From positions 7,189 through 17,334 of the forward strand of contig MGNZ01000046.1 in the NCBI GenBank assembly GCA_001795235.1: a stretch of 10,146 nt of DNA, in the 5' to 3' direction. The notes beneath the pieces are model-generated. The model made no database searches. It had not been told where the DNA came from and was given only the letters and a program-made list of their open reading frames with translations. This DNA is from Chloroflexi bacterium RBG_16_64_32. Its GTDB lineage: Bacteria; Chloroflexota; Dehalococcoidia; SM23-28-2; RBG-16-64-32. Shown in pieces: positions 1 through 5,652 of the stretch (position 1 is the first letter of the stretch; each line of letters begins with the position of its first letter). Made by a program: the position numbers and the translations under genes.

Positions 1-392
1 TGCTCATCAGGCGAGGGCGAGAGGTCCAGGAAGGCGGTGAGGGCCTCCACGGCCTCCTTGAACCGCCCTTGCTGGTAGTGAACGTGGGCCAGGCTCTGCA
101 GCGCCCGCCGCTGGTCCTCCACCACACCCAGGCGGGCGCCGGTGGTGTAGATGGCCATCGCCTCCTCCACATCGCCGTCATGACGTAGCTTATCGGCCAG
201 ATCCAGGTCCAGGGGGACACCGGCCGCTGGTGGCGGGGCGGTGGCCGTTGGAGCGGGGCCAGAGGCCCGCGGGCCCGCGCCGCCGCAAGCGACCAGGACG
301 GCGAGGAGCGCGCAGCTCGCCGCAACGATAGGAGCCGCCGCCAACAAGCCGCAGCGGGTCTGGTCGCCCGTGATGCGCGTCTGATATTTCGT
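1..392 (-). CDS. Lipoprotein with TPR-like helices, 3' end cut off by the window
   Basis: The reverse strand is open from a TAG just upstream of position 429 to the window edge, and reads as a secreted lipoprotein. From the ACG codon at 392-390 there is a basic n-region (K2, R6, R13), then a hydrophobic stretch ending in the lipobox LVAC with Cys36 at 287-285. A Pro/Ala/Thr-rich linker follows, then helices of tetratricopeptide character (GDVEEAMAIY about residues 66-75, GRFKEAVEALTAFLDL near the edge). Such proteins usually act as protein-protein scaffolds on the outer face of the membrane. The start is uncertain. No ATG or GTG lies in frame; the ACG sits 6 nt after a perfect GGAGGG, whereas the in-frame TTGs at 347 and 344 would give an uncharged signal peptide. 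The C-terminus lies outside the window, so total length and repeat number are unknown. Confidence 0.72.
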
Positions 393-421
393 TGACAGCC
401 CTCCGAGGCTGATGTTACGCT
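392..421 (+). promoter_or_regulatory. Sigma70-type promoter for the 466-948 gene and probably alr
   Basis: A perfect -35 TTGACA (392-397) and a -10 TACGCT (416-421) are separated by 18 bp. Transcription would start near 428, about 38 nt before the ATG at 466. No other good promoter is seen before alr, so this one may serve both genes. Confidence 0.6.
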
Positions 422-441
422 AGCCCCATCTGGCGCGGCAA
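412..441 (-). promoter_or_regulatory. Candidate sigma70 promoter for the lipoprotein gene
   Basis: On the minus strand TTGCCG (441-436) and TAACAT (417-412) are separated by 18 bp, predicting transcription from about 405, just before the GGAGGG at 404-399. The leader would be very short. The -10 box overlaps the -10 box of the opposing promoter at 416-421. The match is moderate, so this is a candidate only. Confidence 0.4.
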
Positions 442-465
442 TTGCCGCCACCTCCCGTTGCCCCA

Positions 466-948
466 ATGAACCTCATCCGATGCACCATCGTGGATCGTCA
501 GGGCGCGGTCAGCTTCGTAGCCCACGGAGATGCTCTTCCGGCGCTGGTGGCGGCCTGTGCAGCCAATCCCCGCAGCTTAGACGAACTGCTGCAGCTGAGC
601 GAGCCGTATTACGGCAATCTGAGGGAATATGTGGAGGCCGGGCTCGCCGTGTTCGACGAGTTGAACGTGCGCGGCCGCTACGATGCCATTCACCGGACGC
701 TGCGCCGCATACCATCCCACGAGCAGCCCGTGTTTCGCATCGTTGACGGCTTCACACGGGAGGCCAGCCTGAGGCCGGTAAAGGCCGGGGCGATCATCTT
801 TAACCTGAAGGCGAAGCGTATCGTGCAGGTGATGAACTCCTACCGAGAGATCCGTCGCAGCGGGCAGGCGCGGATCTATGATGGCCGCGGCTACACAGGA
901 ACGGTGTTTAGCTACCGCCTGCCCAGGGAGTGGGCGCTTGTCCCATAG
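466..948 (+). CDS. Conserved-looking hypothetical protein, 160 aa
   Basis: I do not recognise the family. The ATG at 466 gives 160 residues; an in-frame TTG at 442 would add eight mostly Pro/Val residues and is less likely. No Shine-Dalgarno is visible in front of either. The protein is soluble, with no signal peptide or membrane segment. It has an alternating hydrophobic N-terminus (MNLIRCTIVD), a helical middle with LDELLQLSEPYYGNLREYVEAG in the first third, and a basic C-terminal half (AGAIIFNLKAKRIVQV, then GYTGTVFSYRLP). It sits on the same strand as alr, 56 bp upstream, and its promoter probably reads through into alr. That links it loosely to cell-wall metabolism by position only. Codon use resembles the neighbours, supporting a real gene. 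Confidence 0.7.
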   Translation: MNLIRCTIVDRQGAVSFVAHGDALPALVAACAANPRSLDELLQLSEPYYGNLREYVEAGLAVFDELNVRGRYDAIHRTLRRIPSHEQPVFRIVDGFTREASLRPVKAGAIIFNLKAKRIVQVMNSYREIRRSGQARIYDGRGYTGTVFSYRLPREWALVP

Positions 949-1004
949 GTCTAGCGCCAAGAAACTTTTGCCTGAGCCCGGCGTTGTAAGAAATTGGAGA
1001 CCTC

Positions 1005-2207
1005 ATGGTTCTTGACCGCCCGCAGTCCAACGGCTGGTGGGGGCGTCCACTCTGCGCAGAGATAGACCTGGACGCCTTCGCTTATAATGTCGCCGCCCTC
1101 AAGCGTCATGCCAACCCGGCTGCGATGGCGGCGGTGGTGAAAGCGAACGCTTACGGACACGGCGCCCTCGGCATCGCCAGGGCTGCTCTTGAAGCGGGCT
1201 CGGATCGTCTGGCTGTTATCTGCGTGGACGAGGGCGAGCAGCTCCGGCGAGGCGGTATCAGCTCACCCATCCTGGTGATGGGCCACTCGCCGGTGAGCGA
1301 CGCCCGCCGCATCGTCGAGCTGAGGCTGACGCCAACGGTCAATGATCTGGAGATGGGACGGGCTCTTGCCCGCGAGGCGGAGACGGCGGCCCTGCGCCAG
1401 CCCCTGCACCTGAAAGTGGACACCGGCCTCAACCGGTACGGGACCGCTCCCCAGGAGATCGTGTCCCTGGCGCAGGCGCTGCGCGAGATGCGAGCCCTGG
1501 AGGTTGAAGGGGTATTTACCCATTTCGCCAGCGCCGATGAGGGTGACAAGCGGTTCACTCTGGACCAGTACAGCATTTTCCGGGCCGCGGCGGAGAAGCT
1601 GCCCTGGATACCAGTCCGGCACGTGTCCAACACGGCTACCCTTCTCGACCGGCCGGAGATGGGCCTGGACATGGTGAGGCCCGGCATAGGGATGTACGGC
1701 CTGTACCCCTCGCAGAACGTGAGCCGGTCGGTTGACCTGAGGCCGGTGCTGCGGCTGACGAGCCGTATCGCTCGGCTCACCTCCCTCGCCCCCGGCGATA
1801 GCGTCAGCTACGGCCGCACCTGGCGGGCCAGCCGGTCCAGCAACATCGGGCTAGTGATGTGTGGCTACGCGGACGGCCTTCCGCGGTCACTTTCCAACCG
1901 TGGTTCGATGATCGTGAGAGGCAAGCGGGTGCCTATCGTCGGTCGCGTGTGCATGGACATGTGCATGGTCGATGTTACGGACGTGCCGGAGGTCGAAGTG
2001 GGGGATGAGGTGGTGATCATCGGCCGCCAGGGCGAGATGGAGATCACTGTAGATGAGCTGGCTGATTTGTGCGGGACAATTAGCTATGAGGTTCTCTGCG
2101 GCATCTCGGCTCGGGTACCGCGACTGTACCTGCGGGCAGGCCGCCTAATGGGAGCGGAGACGTTGACCACGCCTTTGGCGCAGGAAGCGCCTGTAACAAC
2201 CGCCTGA
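1005..2207 (+). CDS. alr: Alanine racemase (PLP-dependent)
   Basis: This cytoplasmic enzyme interconverts L- and D-alanine, supplying D-Ala for the peptidoglycan stem peptide. The 400-residue length fits the family. The N-terminal TIM barrel carries the PLP lysine K46 in AVVKANAYGHG. LNRYG (R144 region) and HVSNTATLL (from about 206) are also typical. The C-terminal beta domain has the second catalytic base Y269 in VSYGRTW, followed by GYADGLPR, GRVCMDM (C316) and a terminal RVPR. All key residues of a working enzyme are present. The ATG at 1005 follows GGAGA at 996-1000 and leaves a 15-residue extension before the first barrel strand. The LCP gene follows 68 bp downstream on the same strand. 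The last 20 or so residues (after LYLRAG) are a non-conserved tail. Confidence 0.97.
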   Translation: MVLDRPQSNGWWGRPLCAEIDLDAFAYNVAALKRHANPAAMAAVVKANAYGHGALGIARAALEAGSDRLAVICVDEGEQLRRGGISSPILVMGHSPVSDARRIVELRLTPTVNDLEMGRALAREAETAALRQPLHLKVDTGLNRYGTAPQEIVSLAQALREMRALEVEGVFTHFASADEGDKRFTLDQYSIFRAAAEKLPWIPVRHVSNTATLLDRPEMGLDMVRPGIGMYGLYPSQNVSRSVDLRPVLRLTSRIARLTSLAPGDSVSYGRTWRASRSSNIGLVMCGYADGLPRSLSNRGSMIVRGKRVPIVGRVCMDMCMVDVTDVPEVEVGDEVVIIGRQGEMEITVDELADLCGTISYEVLCGISARVPRLYLRAGRLMGAETLTTPLAQEAPVTTA

Positions 2208-2221
2208 CCACTGGCTACCGA

Positions 2222-2251
2222 TTGACCGCAGGAACTGGAACCGCCTAAAGT
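2222..2251 (+). promoter_or_regulatory. Candidate promoter for the LCP gene
   Basis: TTGACC (2222-2227) and TAAAGT (2246-2251) with an 18-bp spacer lie in the alr-LCP gap. The predicted start near 2258 is about 18 nt before the GTG at 2276. The gene may therefore be transcribed independently of alr. Confidence 0.45.
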
Positions 2252-2275
2252 GACACCAACGGGGATGACTATGCC

Positions 2276-3688
2276 GTGAGCAGGCAACGTGAGCCGTTTG
2301 AACGACCGCCCCGGCCGGGGCAAGAGCCGTCCGAAGACCGGAGCGGCCGTCGCTTCAATCCCCTCCTGATTGCCGGTATTGCCGCGTTTGCGATGGCCGC
2401 TTTCTACGTGCTGCTGGTCGTCGTCACCATCGCCGATGACATCTTTCTTCCGGGCAATGAGATCGGGATCGGTGTCAACCTCCCTGGAGTGGACAGCGGC
2501 GACAACCCTGGGGCCGCCGACATCGACGAGCGGATCAACGTCCTGTTCATGGGCCTCGACCGCCGGGTCGGTGTTCCCGAGCAAACGGCGGCCCGCACCG
2601 ACTCGGTGTTTGTCCTTACCATAGACCCATTCAGCAAGACGGCGGCCGTGTTCTCCATCCCCCGCGACCTGCTGGTGGAGATACCGGACGGCTCCGGGGG
2701 CTATATGCAGGACCGCATCAACGTTGCCTGGGAGCTGGGAGAGTTCACCTATGATGACTACCCTGGTGGCGGGCCGGGGCTGGCCATCGACACTATCGAT
2801 CACAATTTCGGCATCCCCATCGACCACTACGTGATCCTGGACTTCGCCGACTTCATCGCCCTGGTCGACGAGGTGGGAGGAGTGGAGATCGACGTCCCCG
2901 AATACGTGGCCGATTCCAGCTATACGGACTGCGAGGGGTGTTACCCTTATGCGATCGAGTTCTTCCCGGGTGTGGAGCACATGGACGGCCAGACGGCGCT
3001 GGCCTACGCCCGCATACGCAAGGGGTCAAACGACTTCGAGCGGATAGAGAGGCAGCAGTTGGTGATCCAGGCGGCCGCCGAGAAGGCGCTGAGCCTGGAC
3101 GTGTTTGTGCCGCCCACAAACGCTCTGGACCTCTACAAGAAGTTCAAGGACGCTGTGCAGACGGACATCAGCGACCTGCGAATTCCAGGGTTAGCCAAGC
3201 TGGCGCAACAGGTCGGGAGTGACAACATTCGCATGGTGTCCCTGGCTAGCGCCACCTACGCTTGCGGGAGCGAGTGCAGTGGCGCGGTGCTGCTGGCTGA
3301 CTGGGACAAGGTGGAGGAGCTGAAGGCGCAGGTGTTTTCAGACGGCAAGATTCAGGCGGAAGGGGCCGTGGTAGATCTTCGGAACGGGACGGAGGAGCCG
3401 GGGCTGGCGCAGGGGATCGCCGGCTACCTGCAGAGTCAAGGGATCTACCCAGAGGACCTTCTGGTGGGCGATGCCGCCCAGGTCCATAACCGTACGATAG
3501 TGCTGGACCTGAACGGCAAGGGGTACACGGCAGAAAAGCTGGCGGAGTGGCTGAGCCTGCCCAGCGGTAGGGTTCTCAGCGCCTCCGCTCCTGAGGCCGC
3601 CGAATTCGCCGACTCCGCGGGCGATATCGTGGTCGTGTTGGGCTCCGATGCCCCCGTGGTCGCGGCCGCCGTTTTGCCTGAGAGCTAG
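2276..3688 (+). CDS. LytR-CpsA-Psr (LCP) family envelope protein with LytR_C domain
   Basis: LCP proteins are membrane-anchored transferases that attach wall polymers or glycans from a lipid carrier to peptidoglycan or a related acceptor. The 470-residue protein has a short Pro/Arg-rich cytoplasmic tail (1-27), one membrane helix (about 28-52) and an extracytoplasmic LCP domain (about 86-272). The domain contains INVLFMGLD, ARTDSVFVLTID (D109), the phosphate-binding FSIPRDL (R130), INVAWELG, and the late arginine cluster AYARIRK...RIERQ. A C-terminal LytR_C-type domain runs from AVVDLRNGT (about 364) to VVVLGSD (about 458). GTG at 2276 is used because the ATG at 2271 meets a stop at once; GGGGA at 2261-2265 is the likely ribosome site. 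The four cysteines form two close pairs (C219/C222, C330/C334) in the extracytoplasmic part. The exact polymer cannot be told. Confidence 0.95.
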   Translation: MSRQREPFERPPRPGQEPSEDRSGRRFNPLLIAGIAAFAMAAFYVLLVVVTIADDIFLPGNEIGIGVNLPGVDSGDNPGAADIDERINVLFMGLDRRVGVPEQTAARTDSVFVLTIDPFSKTAAVFSIPRDLLVEIPDGSGGYMQDRINVAWELGEFTYDDYPGGGPGLAIDTIDHNFGIPIDHYVILDFADFIALVDEVGGVEIDVPEYVADSSYTDCEGCYPYAIEFFPGVEHMDGQTALAYARIRKGSNDFERIERQQLVIQAAAEKALSLDVFVPPTNALDLYKKFKDAVQTDISDLRIPGLAKLAQQVGSDNIRMVSLASATYACGSECSGAVLLADWDKVEELKAQVFSDGKIQAEGAVVDLRNGTEEPGLAQGIAGYLQSQGIYPEDLLVGDAAQVHNRTIVLDLNGKGYTAEKLAEWLSLPSGRVLSASAPEAAEFADSAGDIVVVLGSDAPVVAAAVLPES

Positions 3689-3742
3689 GTCACCTGCAGC
3701 GCCAACGTCTCGGTCCCACGACCTCAGACCGGCGACTCCTCA

Positions 3743-3771
3743 TTGACATCCGCCCAGCCCTGGCGCACAAT
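3743..3771 (+). promoter_or_regulatory. Sigma70-type promoter for the 60-aa protein gene
   Basis: A perfect TTGACA (3743-3748) is followed after 17 bp by CACAAT (3766-3771). The start would lie near 3778, about 30 nt upstream of the ATG at 3808. The position supports a separately expressed small gene. Confidence 0.6.
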
Positions 3772-3807
3772 CGCGGCGGGTGGGCCCAAAGTGAGGGGGA
3801 AAGGGCT

Positions 3808-3990
3808 ATGAAAGCCGAGCGTCCTGACCAGGCGTCGAAGGAACAAGTGGCTGACCGCGAGATCGCGAAAGCGATTGCCGATGCGCTCGCTCAAGGGAAG
3901 AACAGGCAACAGATAGTAGAGCAACTAGTTGCCACCGGGCTCTCTGTGGAATCGGCCAGAGGGTTCTTGAACCGGGTTATTCCCGGCTAG
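3808..3990 (+). CDS. Small helical protein, 60 aa, unknown function
   Basis: The ATG at 3808 is preceded by a purine-rich GGGGGAAAGGG at about 3794-3804, and a good promoter lies just upstream, so this short gene is probably real. The protein is charged and has no membrane segment or cysteine. Its C-terminal half (GKNRQQIVEQLVATG, then SVESARGFLNRVI) is an amphipathic two-helix unit. The pattern resembles the 'G...eiv..Lv..G...e.A...v' helical hairpin that occurs at the ends of many bacterial membrane or regulatory proteins. That resemblance is my inference and does not give a function. It stands alone between the LCP gene and a non-coding gap. Confidence 0.68.
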   Translation: MKAERPDQASKEQVADREIAKAIADALAQGKNRQQIVEQLVATGLSVESARGFLNRVIPG

Positions 3991-4000
3991 CCGCCGGCCC

Positions 4001-4015
4001 CCCGCCGTAGGCGGG
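4001..4015 (+). terminator. GC-rich hairpin after the 60-aa gene
   Basis: A perfect 6-bp stem (CCCGCC / GGCGGG) with a 3-nt loop begins 11 nt after the stop codon at 3988-3990. There is no following T-tract, so it is not a standard intrinsic terminator. It may serve as a 3' stabiliser or Rho-assisted end. Confidence 0.3.
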
Positions 4016-4049
4016 CGCCTCCGCGCGTACCAACCGCTGCTAGCGAGAT

Positions 4050-4195
4050 AGAGACCCGCCCTGAGGCCAACGCTGTGTGGTGGCCATTGACACAGCTACA
4101 CAGGCTGTGTGACACCTCTCAACCAATAGAAACCTACCGCCCCTTTGCGTGCGCGTCCGTTATGGCCGGCACACCGCTCAGGGCGGTAGGTCTCT
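4050..4195. repeat. Three related repeat arms with alternative pairings
   Basis: The left arm 4050-4065 (A GAGACC CGCCCTGAG) pairs completely with the right arm 4177-4195 (CTCAGGGCG, 3-nt bulge GTA, GGTCTC, T). A middle arm 4132-4142 (ACCTACCGCCC) is a near direct repeat of the left arm plus TAC, and pairs perfectly, 11 bp, with 4181-4191 of the same right arm. Left and middle arms therefore compete for the right arm. A further 7-bp hairpin, ACACAGC / GCTGTGT (4090-4096 / 4104-4110), sits between left and middle arms. The function is unknown; a small mobile-element remnant and a structured RNA are both possible. Confidence 0.6.
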
Positions 4196-4233
4196 CAGTA
4201 TTCTGTTGTCGGATTCCGAGTGGGTCTTGGGTA

Positions 4234-4575
4234 TTACCCCTGGCCGAACCAGCTCCCCATCTGCATGAGGACGCCCATGTCACCGGTGAAGGTGAACTGA
4301 CCGCTCATGAAAGCGGTGGCGCCGTCCAGCTCGCGACGGCTGATCTTCAGCCAGACGTCGGACGGGGAGTTGATGGTGACGGTGGCGCCTTCGGTCTCGC
4401 CTTCGTTGACCTCGCACTTGCCGTCGCCGACCTTGACTATGTAGTTGCCCTCCTCGGCGCCGGTGAACTTGAACTGGATGGTGGCGTTTACGCCTGCGGC
4501 CTTGTCCGGCTGAAAGGCCGTGGGCATGCCATCCATGACCTCCTTGACGCTGTTGGGCAGTGGCTGTTGGGTCAT
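4234..4575 (-). CDS. SCP2 sterol-carrier domain protein
   Basis: This is a stand-alone SCP2-fold protein of 113 residues, the normal size for a single domain. Such proteins bind lipids or acyl-CoA-like hydrophobic molecules in a tunnel and are soluble. Typical features are the central strands NATIQFKFTG and GNYIVKVGDGKCEV (about 30-55), then TVTINSPSDVWLKISRRELDGATAFMSGQFTFTGDMG in two stretches (about 66-101), matching the family's '..W..l..G.ld...A...G...i.Gd' pattern. The N-terminal helix VKEVMDGMPTAF also fits. The ATG at 4575 has AAGGAGGA at 4588-4581, a strong ribosome site. The gene is last in the minus-strand run after the alcohol dehydrogenase, 48 bp away. The lipid it binds cannot be read, but position suggests a substrate shared with its neighbours. 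Confidence 0.92.
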   Translation of the reverse strand: MTQQPLPNSVKEVMDGMPTAFQPDKAAGVNATIQFKFTGAEEGNYIVKVGDGKCEVNEGETEGATVTINSPSDVWLKISRRELDGATAFMSGQFTFTGDMGVLMQMGSWFGQG

Positions 4576-4591
4576 ATGTGTCCTCCTTCTT

Positions 4592-4605
4592 TTAGCGTTC
4601 GCTAA
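4592..4605 (-). promoter_or_regulatory. Palindrome in front of the SCP2 gene
   Basis: TTAGCG and CGCTAA arms with a 2-base centre lie 3 bp upstream of the ribosome site of the SCP2 gene, in the 48-bp gap after the dehydrogenase stop. It has the shape of a small operator, but could equally be an RNA hairpin separating the two messages. No convincing promoter was found beside it. Confidence 0.4.
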
Positions 4606-4623
4606 GCTAGAGCAAAACCCGCA

Positions 4624-5652
4624 CTAGAATATCACTAAAGACTTCAGCCCGTCCATACCCAGGCGCGATTCGTACGCTTTTCTCCCCTCGTCAATGCGGA
4701 AACGGTGGGTGTTTATCTCCGCCGCCTGAGGCATGACGGTGAGCAGTTGAAGGGCGCGCCGGTACTGGTCGGGCGTGGCGTTCTGGCTGCCGGTGATGGT
4801 GATCTCGTTGTAATGGACGGCGTTAGGGTCCAGGGCCACGGTGCTGCCGGCGGGGAACCCTCCGAAAAGGCTGACCGTTCCCTGTCGCCGCACCGCGGCC
4901 AGAGCAGGCTCCAGCAGCGATGGGACCCCCGTGGTCACCACAACCGAGTCCACACCCAGGCCGCCGGTGGCGTCCAGCACCACTGGCTGCAGGTCGTCCC
5001 GCCGGGAGTTGACGGCGGCGCTGGCGCCGAGCCGCACGGCGTGCTCAAGGCGCTCTTCGTTGAGCTCGCTCACGATGATGGTACCAGCCCCGAGGGCGCG
5101 GGCCAGGAGGAGGTGGAGCAGTCCCATGGGCCCGGCCCCCAGCAGGAGCAGCGAACCACCTGGGGAAACGCGACAGGTCTCCAGCGAGTTGAGGACGCAG
5201 GCCAGGGGCTCGGTCAGCGTGGCCACGTCCGAGGGCAGACCCTCCGGGACCGGAAACACGTGGCCCAGGGAGACGATAGAGGCGGGGACGCGCAGGTACT
5301 GTGCCAGGCCGCCGTTCTCCTCGTAGCCCAGGGTGACGCGTTCTGGGCAGCGGTTGCGCAGGCCGCGCCGGCAGTAGAAGCAGCGGCCGCAGGCGATGAT
5401 CGGGCAGAGCGCCACCCGCTGGCCCTTCTGGAATCCTTCTGTGCCTTCGCCGATCTCCTCGATCACGCCCACGTTCTCGTGGCCGGGAATCACCCCGATC
5501 CGGGCCTTCTTCTCTCCCTTGTAGACTCGAATATCTGAGTAGCAGAGACCGGTCGCCTCCATGCGCAGGACCAGCTCGCCGGGGCCGGGATGGGGTTCCG
5601 GCAGCGACTCCACGCGGATGTCGCCGGGGCCGTGAAAGACGCAGGCTTTCAC
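4624..5652 (-). CDS. Zinc-dependent alcohol dehydrogenase (medium-chain family)
   Basis: This cytoplasmic NAD(P)-dependent oxidoreductase acts on an alcohol or polyol. At 342 residues it fits the sorbitol/threonine-dehydrogenase branch. The N-terminal GroES-like domain carries catalytic-zinc ligands C37, H58 and E59 (GHENVG) and E148. The structural zinc lobe has C88, C91, C94 and C102. The Rossmann domain has GAGPMG (172-177), then an acidic residue E196 after strand two, which usually favours NAD over NADP. Nothing essential is missing, so it should be active. Its ATG overlaps the aminotransferase stop by four bases (ATGA), implying translational coupling. Substrate specificity is not readable; an amino alcohol or sugar alcohol would suit the aminotransferase partner, but that is inference. 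Confidence 0.95.
   Translation of the reverse strand: MKACVFHGPGDIRVESLPEPHPGPGELVLRMEATGLCYSDIRVYKGEKKARIGVIPGHENVGVIEEIGEGTEGFQKGQRVALCPIIACGRCFYCRRGLRNRCPERVTLGYEENGGLAQYLRVPASIVSLGHVFPVPEGLPSDVATLTEPLACVLNSLETCRVSPGGSLLLLGAGPMGLLHLLLARALGAGTIIVSELNEERLEHAVRLGASAAVNSRRDDLQPVVLDATGGLGVDSVVVTTGVPSLLEPALAAVRRQGTVSLFGGFPAGSTVALDPNAVHYNEITITGSQNATPDQYRRALQLLTVMPQAAEINTHRFRIDEGRKAYESRLGMDGLKSLVIF

Larger units (their letters stand above)
3991..4233. other. Non-coding gap between convergent genes, rich in inverted repeats
   Basis: No credible gene lies here; the open frame crossing its right end on the plus strand is antisense to the SCP2 gene. The gap contains a CCCGCC-GTA-GGCGGG hairpin (4001-4015) just after the 60-aa gene, without a T-run, and the larger repeat structure at 4050-4195 listed separately. 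Either could mark the 3' ends of the converging transcripts. Confidence 0.6.

Noticed and set aside
2084..2980. 298-aa minus-strand frame
   Set aside because: It overlaps the alr end and the LCP gene on the opposite strand and has no family features.
4050..4195. Short CRISPR-like array
   Set aside because: Only three imperfect arms, one inverted, with unequal spacing.
4075..4605. 176-aa plus-strand frame
   Set aside because: It is antisense to the SCP2 gene, whose domain and ribosome site are clear, and its product looks like no protein family.
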